A stretch of DNA of 64,000 bases from Zoogloea sp. GTDB lineage: Bacteria; Pseudomonadota; Gammaproteobacteria; Burkholderiales; Rhodocyclaceae. This document shows positions 19,919 to 28,726 of the stretch, one piece after another. Location of the stretch: positions 558,001 through 622,000 of the forward strand of contig JADJBR010000010.1 in the NCBI GenBank assembly GCA_016703645.1, written 5' to 3'. The notes beneath the pieces were generated by a model. The model had not been told where the DNA came from. It worked only from the letters and a program-made list of their open reading frames with translations, and did not search any database. Every line of letters starts with the position of its first letter. Within the stretch, counting starts at the first letter, position 1. The translations under genes and the position numbers were made by a program.

Positions 19919-20306
19919 AAGAAGGCAAAGAAGGCGACCCGCCACCCCCGGTCGGCCTTCGGCCGACTACCCTGCGCTGCTCCCAGCAGGCGGCCGGCGC
20001 GGAACTCGCCCTTCGGGCTCAGACAGCCGCGCCGGAAGGCCCCGCCTGCTGGTGCGCTGCTCGGCGGGGTCGGAACGGGCTTTTCGGATGCACCGAGCCC
20101 CTGCGGAAATGGGGTCAAGCACTGGTCGTTGATCACCTGCATTTCCTCTCCCCTCTGGCACGCCGACTGGAGGGTTCGGCAGGCGGAAAAAGGGCTGCGC
20201 ATGTTTGAGCCCGCAGGGCGAGTTTGCGCAGACCCCGCCTGACGGGCCCGGAAGGAGGGAACCCCCGAAGGGGGCGCGACAGCGGGGTACGTTTCTTTGC
20301 CTTCTT
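19919..20306. other. Spacer between inverted IS copies
   Basis: No gene is supported. Near 19995-20017 the string AACTCGCCCTTCGGGCTCA is the reverse complement of the end of the repeat at 20129-20224, so this spacer itself contains inverted pieces of a REP-like family. GC-rich arms such as CGGTCGGCCTTCGGCCGAC (about 19949-19968) form hairpins. It looks like the chromosomal repeat into which the elements inserted. Confidence 0.5.
20129..20224 (+). repeat. Dispersed repeat (family Q), copy 1
   Basis: Runs from TTGATCACC through GCCGACTGGAGGGTTCGGCA to GAGCCCGCAGGGCGAGT and matches 33972-34064 over about 95 bp with few differences. It contains the short stem GCCCG..CGGGC typical of REP/BIME sequences. 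It lies immediately outside the right-hand IS copy. Confidence 0.7.
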
Positions 20307-20321
20307 ATATGGACGCCTCCC

Positions 20322-20541
20322 GTGTGACAAGCAAGTTTTTGAGTTTTGGCTCGGCGGATTCATTGCGGTCTTATATCCGGCCTGTTGGTGCAGTCCGGAC
20401 GCTTGTCCGCTGCGGGCCCTGATGGTCATTCGCGAGGTTGGGGCTCATCTTTCTTTGGGGCTTTGCACGGGCTCGCCCAAGGAGGCAATCTGCCTTGCCA
20501 ACCCACGGTCTGACCGCTTTGCCATCACGTCATCAACTCAC
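20322..20541 (-). ncRNA. Candidate bridge/seekRNA region of the IS1111-type element
   Basis: This is the non-coding stretch between the transposase stop and the downstream inverted repeat. It is conserved in copy 1 (19695-19903) although no protein is encoded, and it shows pairable strings on the minus strand such as GGCAA/TTGCC and TCCGG/CCGGA around CTGCACCAACAG. From established knowledge, IS110-family recombinases use an RNA encoded in a non-coding end to pair donor and target DNA, and in the IS1111 group that end is downstream of the transposase. RNA boundaries and guide loops are not determined here. Confidence 0.4.
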
Positions 20542-21624
20542 CTATGCACACTGTGGGGCGTCACCACGCCTTTGATCATGGAGCACGGGCTTACACCGCG
20601 CCTGCACTCGCTGCCGGGGGATCTGTCGCTTTCCAGCTCGCTCGTAGGCCCGCCCATGCGCCACCAAAGCCCACGCGATGCGTGCCAGCTTGTGCGCAAT
20701 GGCGACCACCACCACGTTGAAGGGGCGCCTCCCCAGCAGCGCCACGATCCACGGGGCCGGGTGCTCGCGGCTGGCCAAAGCGCGGGCGCCGTTGATCAGC
20801 AGGGTTCGCAGGTAGGCGTTCCCACGCTTGCTGATGCTCCTATGCGCACTTTGCCGCCCGTGCCCCGATGACCCGGAGCAAGACCGAGGGCAGGCAAATT
20901 CACGCCCGTTGCGCAAACTCGTGCCATCGCCCAGGGTCGCTGCCAGGGCGGTGGCGCCGAGAACGCCGATCCCCGGGGTGTCACGCAGACGACGGGCGCT
21001 TTCCTGGCTCTTGAGCATCAGGCTGATCTCCTCTTCCATCGCTTGGACGTGCCGTTCGATGTCCGCAAGGGCGAGCAGTTGATCGTCCACCAGCCGCACC
21101 ATGACCGCCGGCACGGCGTCGTTGATCTCGGCCCGCTGCTGGGCCAGTTGTCGCAGGCCTGAGTGCCGACCTCGGGGAAGGGTCACGCCAAATTCGTAGA
21201 GCAGCCCGCGCAGGGCATTCACCGTCGCTGTCCGGACGCTGACCCAGTGGGTGCGCATGCGGTGCAGGCTGAGCATGGCTTGCTGCTCGCTGCTCTTGAC
21301 CGCCACCCGGCGGATGTCTCCGTGTTGGGCCGCCAGCCAGATCCCCGGGCGTCCCGCGTCATCCTTGTTGCCGCTGATGAAGGGGCGGACCTGGTGCGTG
21401 GGCAACAATTCGATCTGATGGCCCAGCGGACCGAGGGTGCGCCCCCAGTGGTGGGCGCCGCCGCACGCTTCCATGGCGATCCGACCGGCCGGACGCACGG
21501 CGAAGAATTCGGTCACTTTGCCGCGCGGGAGCTTCTTGCGGCAGATCTCTCCCGTGTTGCCATCAACCCAGTGAACCTGGAAAACGTTCTTGGCGATATC
21601 CATGCCGTACGTTGTAGCATTCAT
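20542..21624 (-). CDS. IS110-family transposase (DEDD recombinase), internally frame-slipped
   Basis: The 360-residue protein has the N-terminal RuvC-like DEDD domain (MDIAKNVFQVHW; later acidic positions through residue 150), a coiled coil (residues about 165-200) and a C-terminal Transposase_20 region (RLRDTPGIGVLGATALAATL, SISKRGNAYLRTLLINGARA). Between GREFA and SISKRGN about 20 residues are out of frame. The neighbouring frame supplies the expected LGLAPGHRGTGGKVRIG, the region around the family's catalytic serine. Two compensating small indels are inferred, so activity is doubtful. ATG at 21624 has GAGGT upstream. Confidence 0.8.
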   Translation of the reverse strand: MNATTYGMDIAKNVFQVHWVDGNTGEICRKKLPRGKVTEFFAVRPAGRIAMEACGGAHHWGRTLGPLGHQIELLPTHQVRPFISGNKDDAGRPGIWLAAQHGDIRRVAVKSSEQQAMLSLHRMRTHWVSVRTATVNALRGLLYEFGVTLPRGRHSGLRQLAQQRAEINDAVPAVMVRLVDDQLLALADIERHVQAMEEEISLMLKSQESARRLRDTPGIGVLGATALAATLGDGTSLRNGREFACPRSCSGSSGHGRQSAHRSISKRGNAYLRTLLINGARALASREHPAPWIVALLGRRPFNVVVVAIAHKLARIAWALVAHGRAYERAGKRQIPRQRVQARCKPVLHDQRRGDAPQCA

Positions 21625-21802
21625 CTCGGGGACCTCTCGTCGCAGGTGGTTGTTCGAACTCCACTTTGGCACTTGATGCCGTCAGACGCGAGGTTCCCCT
21701 TCAGCACCGCAAGGGGCCTTTCCCCTTGCCGAACCGCTTTGACGGTGTCAGCACCGGCAGTCGGTCATTTCGTGGGTGGAGGTGGGCGGGAGGCGTCCAT
21801 AT

Positions 21803-21979
21803 CATCTTTCTTGTCGTACAACAAGAAAGAAGGTCGCCCGCCGGGGCGAGACCCGGCCAACGATACGCTAAACACCGGAAAGCCGTCCCGCAAGGCCTCA
21901 CCGATAAGCTTCTCCAAGCACGAAGGACCACCCAGGGAGAGTGATTACCTACCTGGCGCGAACACAGCCTTACGCAATG
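21803..21979. repeat. Outer flank of inverted repeat around the IS pair (right)
   Basis: Begins with a stem (TTTCTTG / CAAGAAAG around TCGTACAA) followed by GTCGCCCGCCGGGGCGAGACC and ends with CGCGAACACAGCCTTACGCA at 21957. It is the inverted, diverged counterpart of 18373-18600. The 21625-21787 segment before it is the IS 5' non-coding end. Confidence 0.5.
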
Positions 21980-22012
21980 AGTGTCTGTCGCTCAGCATCT
22001 CCCGCATCCACC

Positions 22013-22339
22013 CTAAGCGGGGAGCAAGTGCCCGAGCCCCCACAACACCCCCATGCCAGTAATGAAGGGCAGCCAGGGATTGCGGAACAGCAGGGCGGCC
22101 AGCACCGCGGCCACGGCGGCCGCCAGCCGGGGGCTGAACAGGGTGAGCTCACCGCCCGACACGAAGATGTCCGGCGCCACGATGGCCGCCAGCGCCGCGG
22201 CCGGAGCGTAGCGCAGAGCCTTCTGCAGGGACTCGGGCAGGGCCGCCCGCTCACCCAGCACGATGAAGCTGGCCCGTGGCAGGGTCGTCGCCAGGCCAAG
22301 GAGGATGAACAGCCCCCACAGGGTCCAGTCGTAGTTCAT
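22013..22339 (-). CDS. azlD: AzlD family branched-chain amino acid exporter small subunit
   Basis: The 108-residue protein has four predicted membrane helices and the AzlD motif TTLPRASFIVLGERAALPESLQKALRYAPAA (about residues 18-48). AzlC-AzlD pairs export branched-chain amino acids and analogues across the inner membrane. The ATG overlaps the azlC stop by 4 bp (ATGA), the normal coupled arrangement. Confidence 0.92.
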   Translation of the reverse strand: MNYDWTLWGLFILLGLATTLPRASFIVLGERAALPESLQKALRYAPAAALAAIVAPDIFVSGGELTLFSPRLAAAVAAVLAALLFRNPWLPFITGMGVLWGLGHLLPA

Positions 22340-23037
22340 GGCAGGTCCTTTCCGCGCCAGCGCTCGGCGGCAAAGCCCGCCGCGATGCCGGCAACGATCG
22401 CCACGATCACCCCCAGGCGCAGGGGCATGCCACGCAGGGCCACCGCCAGGCCGCCGCCCACCAGGGCCGCCACCAGCATCGGCCGCACCCGGGCCATGGG
22501 CACCAGCAGCACGATCAGGGCGATGGTGGCCATGAACTCCAGGGACCAGCCCCGCGGGATGGAACCCGCCGCCATCACCCCGCAGAAGGCAAAGACCTGC
22601 CACAGCAACCAGGACCACAGGGACGGACCCAGGTAATACCCCAGGCGCCACTGCGGGTCGGGATGGGACAACATCTTCTCCAGGCAGGTGGCGAAGGCCC
22701 CGTCGGTGAGCAGGTGGCCCGACAGCCAGCGCGCCCCCAGGGGGACACCACGGAAGCCCCGGGCGAGGGCGGCACTGAAGATGATGAAGCGCAGATTGAG
22801 TACGAAGGCGGTGATCACGATCAGCCATACCGGCGTGCCCGCAGCAATCAGCGGCAGGGTGCCGAGCTGGGCGGTACCAGCAAACACGATCACATTCATG
22901 CCCATCGCCTGCAGCGGCGTGAAGCCGACCCCGGACATGGTCAGACCGGTGACCAGCGCCCACGGGATGAGACCGACGGACAGGGGCAGGAAGGCGCGGA
23001 ACCCCTCCCGCAAGCCGTCCCGGAAACTCGGGGGCAT
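22336..23037 (-). CDS. azlC: AzlC family branched-chain amino acid exporter large subunit
   Basis: The 233-residue membrane protein has about seven helices and conserved AzlC stretches (FVFAGTAQLGTLPLIAAG-like segment near residue 55, FVLNLRFIIFSAALA, LSGHLLTDGAFA). It forms the main channel of the AzlCD exporter with the overlapping azlD product. I prefer the ATG at 23037, which has AAAGGAG at ideal distance, over a GTG 6 bp upstream that lies inside that RBS. Confidence 0.92.
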   Translation of the reverse strand: MPPSFRDGLREGFRAFLPLSVGLIPWALVTGLTMSGVGFTPLQAMGMNVIVFAGTAQLGTLPLIAAGTPVWLIVITAFVLNLRFIIFSAALARGFRGVPLGARWLSGHLLTDGAFATCLEKMLSHPDPQWRLGYYLGPSLWSWLLWQVFAFCGVMAAGSIPRGWSLEFMATIALIVLLVPMARVRPMLVAALVGGGLAVALRGMPLRLGVIVAIVAGIAAGFAAERWRGKDLP

Positions 23038-23112
23038 GCCCACTCCTTTCAGAATCGAGCGGGCGACCTTAGCACGCGAGGAGGCATGGGGCTGTCCGGG
23101 TTAACGTGAAGG

Positions 23113-23535
23113 TCACCCCGCCGCCACTACGCCTTGAAAGGTCAGCCCCCACAGCGCCAGCAACACGAAGTTGCTCAGGGCAAAGGCCGCCAGCCGATGA
23201 TAGACGTCGTTGTAGCTCAAGTGGATCAGGCTGTGCACCACCCGCAGCCCCACATAAGCCCACGCCAGCCCCAGTTGCAGGGCCGAATGCTGGCCGGTCA
23301 CGAAAGCGATCAGGCCGACCACGTAGAACAGCACCGGCAACTCCAGGAGGTTCATGTAGTTGCGGTTGGGCAGGCACACCTCCGGCGGCACGGCGGCCGA
23401 TTCGCCGAAGCGGAAATCGGCTGGCTTCACCCGCCCGGCCAGGCCGGCGCCAATGCGCCGGTAGGCAATCAGCACCAGAATCAGAAGGGTCCACCCGGAC
23501 AAGGCGAACAAGGGATACAGAATGGACGCCTTCAT
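23113..23535 (-). CDS. MAPEG family membrane protein
   Basis: The 140-residue protein has four predicted helices and the MAPEG core: RNYMNLLELPVLFYVVGLIA near residue 58 and YVGLRVVHSLIHLSYNDVYHR near residue 94. MAPEG proteins include microsomal glutathione transferases and leukotriene synthases; bacterial members are mostly uncharacterised inner-membrane proteins. It sits 3 bp downstream of the GNAT gene on the same strand, so the two are probably co-transcribed. Confidence 0.88.
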   Translation of the reverse strand: MKASILYPLFALSGWTLLILVLIAYRRIGAGLAGRVKPADFRFGESAAVPPEVCLPNRNYMNLLELPVLFYVVGLIAFVTGQHSALQLGLAWAYVGLRVVHSLIHLSYNDVYHRLAAFALSNFVLLALWGLTFQGVVAAG

Positions 23536-23538
23536 GGC

Positions 23539-23979
23539 TCAGTCCTGCCCGTCGGCAGGGGGCAAGGACTCGAAGAAGTGGAAGGCCGACTTGTGCATAC
23601 CCTCGCGCTCGTAGAAACGGTGGGCGTCGGTGCGCTGCAGGCCGGAATCCAGGTGCAGCCGGGCGCAGCCCCTGTCCCGGGCAAACCGGCGCAGCCATGC
23701 CAGCATGGCCGCCCCATAACCACGCGAACGCAGCTCGGGTGCCGTGACGAGATCATCGACGTAAAGAAAAGGCCCCCGCGCCAGGCTGTCGCCGAGGCGA
23801 AAACCCGCCACCACCGCCACGCGCTCACCCTCAAGCCCGTAGGCCAGCCCATAGCCGGTCAGGGCCAGGCTGCGGACCCGGGCAACGAAACCCGCCTCCT
23901 GCAGATCCGGACGCAGGACCTGCATCACCGCAAAACAGGCGGCGATCTCTGCGTCCGTAGACGCCACACGCACTTCCAT
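23539..23979 (-). CDS. GNAT family N-acetyltransferase
   Basis: The 146-residue protein has a GNAT fold. The acetyl-CoA pyrophosphate loop reads PELRSRGYGAAMLAWLRRFA (residues about 80-99). Strand beta-4 is YVDDLVTAPE, and the C-terminal motif B contains AHRFYEREGMHKSAFHF. The acceptor substrate is not predictable. The start ATG has a strong purine-rich RBS (GAAGGGGAAGAGG). It immediately precedes the MAPEG gene. Confidence 0.88.
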   Translation of the reverse strand: MEVRVASTDAEIAACFAVMQVLRPDLQEAGFVARVRSLALTGYGLAYGLEGERVAVVAGFRLGDSLARGPFLYVDDLVTAPELRSRGYGAAMLAWLRRFARDRGCARLHLDSGLQRTDAHRFYEREGMHKSAFHFFESLPPADGQD

Positions 23980-24069
23980 CCCTCTTCCCCTTCAGACGCC
24001 GGGCGCCCCGGCCAGCGCGACACGGTAAAGGTATCGCTCTGGCATGGCAACAGGGGGGTGCGCCACTGA

Positions 24070-24486
24070 TCAGCGTGGCTTGAAGGGCTCGAAGCGGGCG
24101 GTTTCGGTCTTGCCGTCGGCAAAGCGCAGGCTGACCAGAGCCTTGGTGGCCGGGTCGGCGGTGTAGAGGGCCATCGCTTCCAGCCGGTCACCGGCCGGGG
24201 CCAGCGTCACCGTGACCTTGCCGGCAGGGGCCAGCAGCACCACGCTGCCGCTGACCCCGGCGGGGGCGATCTTGCCGCCGCCGTGGTCGGAGAGATAGAC
24301 CTTCACCGGCGCCGGCTTGCCACCCCTGGCGTCCCGGGCCAGCACCAGTTCGATGTGATAGGCCCCGGCCATGCGCAACTGGCCGCCGTGGGGGGCCTGC
24401 ATGGCATCCAGGGTGGCGTCGTCGTGGGCCAGGGCCGGGGTGGCCGCGGCCAGGGCGGCGGCAAGGGTAAGGACAAGACGTTTCAT
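24070..24486 (-). CDS. Periplasmic protein of metal RND operon
   Basis: The 138-residue protein has a cleavable signal peptide (MKRLVLTLAAALAAATPALA) and a mature beta-rich domain starting HDDATLDAMQAPHGGQLRMA. His/Met residues near the mature N-terminus could contact metal. It is the last gene of the efflux operon and its ATG overlaps the RND permease stop (ATGA). I do not recognise a named family. By position it may be a periplasmic metal chaperone or accessory protein. Confidence 0.75.
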   Translation of the reverse strand: MKRLVLTLAAALAAATPALAHDDATLDAMQAPHGGQLRMAGAYHIELVLARDARGGKPAPVKVYLSDHGGGKIAPAGVSGSVVLLAPAGKVTVTLAPAGDRLEAMALYTADPATKALVSLRFADGKTETARFEPFKPR

Positions 24487-27400
24487 GGAACGACTCCTTT
24501 GACGGTGTTCGAGGAAGGGACGGCGTGGGCCGCCACGGGGTTTTCAATCAGGGCCGGCGCGCCATGGCGGCGGAACAGCAGGGGTGTCAGCAGGGTATCG
24601 AGCAGGGTCGAGCTGACCAGGCCACCGAAGATCACCACCGCCACCGGGTGCAGAATCTCCTTGCCCGGTGCATCGGCGGCCAGCAACAGGGGCACCAGGG
24701 CCAGGGCCGCGGTAAGGGCAGTCATCAGCACCGGGGTCAGGCGCTCCCGCGCGCCACGCAGGATCAGGGCATCGCCGAAGGGCTCGCCCTCTTCATGGTG
24801 CAGGTGCAGGTAGTGGCTGATCTTGAGGATGCCGTTGCGGGTGGCGATGCCGGTGAGGGTGACGAAGCCCACCAGCGCCGCCACCGACAGGGGCTGACCG
24901 GACAGCCATAGGGCCAGCACCGCCCCCACCAGGGCGGCGGGGATGCCGACCATCACCATGGCCACCAGGCGCACCGAGCGGTAGCGCCCGTACAGCACCA
25001 GGAAGACCAGTGCCAGGGACAGGGCCGCCAGCCAGGCGATGCGCGCCTGGGCATCTTCCTGGGCCTGGAACTGCCCTTCGATGCGCACCGACACCCACTG
25101 GGGCAGCGGCATGTCGGCCACCATTCCGCGCATCTGCGCCACCGCCTCGGAGAGGCTGCCAGCCACGTTGGCCGACACCACGATGCGGCGCCGGCCGTTG
25201 TCGCGGGCGATCTGGTTGGGCCCGTCGCCCTCCTCGATGCGGGCCAGCTGGCCGAGGGGCACGCTGCCGCCCCCGGGCACCGCCACGGGCATCGTCGCCA
25301 GGCGTCCGGGGTCGCGCTGGCCATCGGGCAGGCGGATCACCAGGTCGAAGCGCCGCGCCCCATCCACCACCTCGCCCACCCGCTCGCCGCCCACCAGGCG
25401 CTGCACCACGCCGAGCACCTCGGCCGGCGCCACGCCATGGGCCGCCAGGGCCGGGTAGTCCAGCACCACCCGCAGCTGGGGGATGCGCACCTGCTTCTCG
25501 ATCTGCAGGTCGGCAATGCCCGGAATGGCGGCAAAGCGCCCACGCAGGTCTTCGGCCAGGCCGCGGATCTGGTCCAGATCGTCGCCCTGTACCTTCACCG
25601 CAATCTGCGCCCGCACCCCCGACAGAAGGTGATCGAGGCGGTGCGCAATCGGCTGCCCCACCGACACGCTGGCCGGCAGACGCGCCAGCCGCGCCCGGAT
25701 GTCGGCGATGACCTCGGCCCGCGGCCGGCCGTCGGCGCGCAGATCCACCTCCAGCTCGGTGCTGTGCACACCTTCGGCATGCTCGTCCAGCTCGGCCCGG
25801 CCGGTGCGCCGGCCCACCTGCAGCACCTCGGGCACCCCGCGCACCAGGGTTTCGGCCAGCTGCCCGATGCGGGTGGACTCGGCCAGGGACACGCCGGGCT
25901 GGAGCAGCACGTTAATGGTCAGGGTGCCCTCGTTGAAGGGCGGCAGGAAGGTGCGCGGAAAGAAGGGCACGCTGGCCCCCACCGCCACCACCAGGGTTAC
26001 GGCCGCCACCAGTACCCGCCCGCTGCGCGGCAGCGCCCAGCCCAGCAGGCGCGCCTGGGCGTCCTTGAGGCGGGTCACCAGCGCCCCGTCCCCATGCCCG
26101 AGCTGGGGCATTCCCGGCAGCAGGAAGAAGCACAGCACCGGCGTCACCGTGACCGCCACCGCCAGGCTGGCCAGGATCGCCACGATGTAGGCCAGCCCCA
26201 GCGGCACGAACAGCCGCCCCTCCATGCCCGGCAGCGCAAACAGCGGCACGAACACCAGCACCACCGTCAGCGTCGCCAGCACCACCCCGGAGCGCACCTC
26301 GCTGCAGGCCCGGGCGATCACCGTCAGCACCGGCAGCGGCGCGGGGCGCTGGCGGTTCTCCTTGAGCCGGCGCAGCACGTTCTCCACGTCCACTACCGCG
26401 TCGTCCACCAGTTCGCCGATGGCAATCGCCAGCCCCCCCAGGGTCATGGTGTTAATGGACAGGCCCATGGCCCGGAACACCAGCACCGACGCCAGCAGCG
26501 ACAGGGGAATCGCCACCAGGGAGATCAGCGTGCTGCGGGTGTTCATCAGGAAGGCGAAAAGCACGATGGCCACCAGGATGGCGCCGTCGCGCAGGGCCTC
26601 CTCCACATTGCCCAGGGCCGCCTCGATGAAATCCGCCTGACGGAACAGGAAGCGCGGCTTGGCAATGCCCGGCGGCAGGTTGGCGGCCACCTCGTCGAGG
26701 GCGGCCTCCACCGCCCGGGTCAGGGCGATGCTGTCGGTGCCGGGCTGCTTCTGCACCGACACGATCACCGCCGGCCGGCCGTCGAAGCCCGCGCTGCCCC
26801 GGGCCACCGCCGGGGCAAAGCCCACCTCGGCCACCTGGGAGAGGCGGATCGCCACCCCCCGCGGGCTGCCCACCGGCAGGTTGGCCAGGTCATCGATGCG
26901 CCGGCTGCGCCCCACTCCGCGCACCAGCCACTCCTGCCCCTGACGCTCCAGAAAGCCCCCCGCGCTGTTGGCGGCAAAGCCCGCCACGGCCGTCTCCAGC
27001 TGGTCGAGGCTGATACCCAGGGCACGCATCCGCGCCGGGTCGGGCATCACCCGCCACTGCTTCACCCCGCCGCCGATGGGGATCACCTGGGCTACCCCGG
27101 GCACCGATAGCAGCCGCGGGCGCAGCACCCAATCGGCGTACTCGCGTACCGCCATCGGGCTGGTGCTGGCCGGGTCGATGGGCAGGGCGATCAGCAGCAC
27201 CTCGCCCATGATGGAGGCGATGGGCCCCATCTGCGGCGCCACGCCGGCGGGCAGGCGCTCGCGCACCGCGGCCAGGCGTTCGGCCACGCTCTGGCGGTTG
27301 CGCCAGAGGTTGCTGCCCCAGTCGAACTCCACGTAAACGATGGACAGGCCGATACCCGACACCGAGCGCACCCGGGTCACCCCGGGCATGCCGTTCATGG

Positions 27401-27632
27401 CCGTCTCCAGCGGAAAGCTGACCAGCTGCTCGACCTCTTCCGGGGCCATGCCGCCGGCTTCGGTCATCAGGGTCACGGTGGGCTTGTCCAGATCGGGGAA
27501 GACATCCACCGGCAGGCTGCGCAGGCCCAGCACACCGGCCACCACCAGGGCCAGCGCCCCGGCCAGCACCAGCACCCGGTTGGCCAGGCTCCAGCCCACC
27601 AGGCGGTCGAAGAGATTGGTCGGGGCGCTCAC
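24483..27632 (-). CDS. Heavy-metal efflux RND permease (CzcA/CusA family)
   Basis: The 1049-residue inner-membrane proton antiporter has 12 predicted helices in the 1+5+1+5 RND pattern with two large periplasmic loops. HME-type features include GIGLSIVYVEFDWGSN, MGEVLLIALP and the proton-relay helix LAIAIGELVDDAVVDVENVL with its acidic residues. The start is the GTG at 27632, which overlaps the upstream adaptor's stop (GTGA); in-frame codons further upstream lie inside that gene. Metal specificity (Zn/Co/Cd versus Cu/Ag) cannot be fixed by eye. Confidence 0.93.
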   Translation of the reverse strand: MSAPTNLFDRLVGWSLANRVLVLAGALALVVAGVLGLRSLPVDVFPDLDKPTVTLMTEAGGMAPEEVEQLVSFPLETAMNGMPGVTRVRSVSGIGLSIVYVEFDWGSNLWRNRQSVAERLAAVRERLPAGVAPQMGPIASIMGEVLLIALPIDPASTSPMAVREYADWVLRPRLLSVPGVAQVIPIGGGVKQWRVMPDPARMRALGISLDQLETAVAGFAANSAGGFLERQGQEWLVRGVGRSRRIDDLANLPVGSPRGVAIRLSQVAEVGFAPAVARGSAGFDGRPAVIVSVQKQPGTDSIALTRAVEAALDEVAANLPPGIAKPRFLFRQADFIEAALGNVEEALRDGAILVAIVLFAFLMNTRSTLISLVAIPLSLLASVLVFRAMGLSINTMTLGGLAIAIGELVDDAVVDVENVLRRLKENRQRPAPLPVLTVIARACSEVRSGVVLATLTVVLVFVPLFALPGMEGRLFVPLGLAYIVAILASLAVAVTVTPVLCFFLLPGMPQLGHGDGALVTRLKDAQARLLGWALPRSGRVLVAAVTLVVAVGASVPFFPRTFLPPFNEGTLTINVLLQPGVSLAESTRIGQLAETLVRGVPEVLQVGRRTGRAELDEHAEGVHSTELEVDLRADGRPRAEVIADIRARLARLPASVSVGQPIAHRLDHLLSGVRAQIAVKVQGDDLDQIRGLAEDLRGRFAAIPGIADLQIEKQVRIPQLRVVLDYPALAAHGVAPAEVLGVVQRLVGGERVGEVVDGARRFDLVIRLPDGQRDPGRLATMPVAVPGGGSVPLGQLARIEEGDGPNQIARDNGRRRIVVSANVAGSLSEAVAQMRGMVADMPLPQWVSVRIEGQFQAQEDAQARIAWLAALSLALVFLVLYGRYRSVRLVAMVMVGIPAALVGAVLALWLSGQPLSVAALVGFVTLTGIATRNGILKISHYLHLHHEEGEPFGDALILRGARERLTPVLMTALTAALALVPLLLAADAPGKEILHPVAVVIFGGLVSSTLLDTLLTPLLFRRHGAPALIENPVAAHAVPSSNTVKGVVP

Positions 27633-28726
27633 CGCACGCCCCCCAGCAGGTGGGCGCCCTGTACCACCACCCGCTCGCCTGCGGCCAGCCCGCTCACCAC
27701 CCGTACCCGGCCGGTGTCCAGCGCGGCCACCCGCAGGCGCCGCGGGGCGAAGCGCTCCGGCGCCTCGTGCACCCACACGCTCACGTCCTCGCCGCTGCCG
27801 CCAAGGGCCTCGCGGGGCAGTACCAGGGCCTTGCCGGTCGGCCCCTTGAGGCTCGCAAACACCTTCACCGGCTGGCCCACCGCCAGGGGCGGCGCGCCTG
27901 CCACGCGGAACAACAGGGGCAAGGTGCCTTCCCGCAGGCTGCGCCCGCCCCCCGCAAAACGCAGTTCGAGGACAGTGCCGCCCACCTCGCCGCGGGCCGT
28001 ATCCAGCCCGGCCACCAGGGCCGGGTCATAGGCCAGGGCCTCAACCATCAGGCGGTCGGGGCGCAGCACCTCGAACAGCTCGGCCCCGGCCTCGACCCGC
28101 TGCCCGGTGGTGGCCCGGGCCACGGCGACAATACCTGCCACCGGGGCGCGCAGGGCCTCGCGCCCGTCCAGGGCCGTACCCAGGGCGGCGAACTGGCGCG
28201 CCAACCCGTCGGCCTCGGCCCGCGCCGCGTCGATATCCTTCTGCGCCACGCTACCCTCCAGCCGGGCCAGCCGCGCCGCCCGCTGACGGGCGATACCGAG
28301 GCGCGCCTCCACCTCGGCCCGCGCCGCCAGGCGTGCCGACCGTTCCAGGGGCGGCAGGCTGGGGCGCAGCCAGGCCAGCACCTCGCCGGCCTTCACCGCC
28401 TGCCCGGGCAGGGGCAGGCCCCGGGGGCCGGCCTCGACGACGCCATCAAAGGGCGCCTGCACGCGCCCGCCGGCGGAGGGGTCGGCCACCACCCGGCCGG
28501 CCAGCTCCACGCTCGCCGAGACTTCACTCTCCCGGGCCACCTGGGTGCGTAGCTGCCACAGGTGCTGGGAGGCCTTGGCCACCTGCAGCCGGCCATCGGC
28601 CAGGCGGCGCGGGGCATCCACCGGCGGGGCCGCCGCCGGGGCCGTGTCGGCAGCGTGTTGATGGCCTTCATGGGGCAGACCGCTCAGGGGCCACAGCAGG
28701 GCCAGGATCAGGACGGCGCGCTTCAT
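27629..28726 (-). CDS. RND efflux periplasmic adaptor (CusB/CzcB-like)
   Basis: The 365-residue membrane-fusion protein has a signal peptide (MKRAVLILALLWPLSGLP), a His-rich mature start (HEGHQHAAD), and lipoyl/hairpin and beta-barrel domains (GRVVADPSAGGRVQAPFDG; ARAEVEARLGIARQRAARLA coiled coil; REALGGSGEDVSVWV). It bridges the RND permease and the outer-membrane channel. The ATG at 28726 overlaps the preceding gene by 4 bp. The 3' end overlaps the permease start. Confidence 0.92.
   Translation of the reverse strand: MKRAVLILALLWPLSGLPHEGHQHAADTAPAAAPPVDAPRRLADGRLQVAKASQHLWQLRTQVARESEVSASVELAGRVVADPSAGGRVQAPFDGVVEAGPRGLPLPGQAVKAGEVLAWLRPSLPPLERSARLAARAEVEARLGIARQRAARLARLEGSVAQKDIDAARAEADGLARQFAALGTALDGREALRAPVAGIVAVARATTGQRVEAGAELFEVLRPDRLMVEALAYDPALVAGLDTARGEVGGTVLELRFAGGGRSLREGTLPLLFRVAGAPPLAVGQPVKVFASLKGPTGKALVLPREALGGSGEDVSVWVHEAPERFAPRRLRVAALDTGRVRVVSGLAAGERVVVQGAHLLGGVR

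Larger units (their letters stand above)
20307..21802 (-). mobile_element. IS110-family (IS1111 group) element, copy 2
   Basis: About 1.5 kb between ATATGGACGCCTCCC (20307-20321) and the perfect inverted GGGAGGCGTCCATAT (21788-21802). It encodes one transposase on the minus strand. The non-coding segment downstream of the transposase (about 220 bp) is longer than the upstream one (about 165 bp), the arrangement described for IS1111-group elements. Both ends abut C/T-G/A stems and REP-like sequence, consistent with site-specific insertion into chromosomal repeats. Orientation is opposite to copy 1. Confidence 0.8.

Noticed and set aside
25437-27110. 557-codon frame antisense to the RND permease
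   Set aside because: His/Gln/Arg-rich shadow with no family resemblance.
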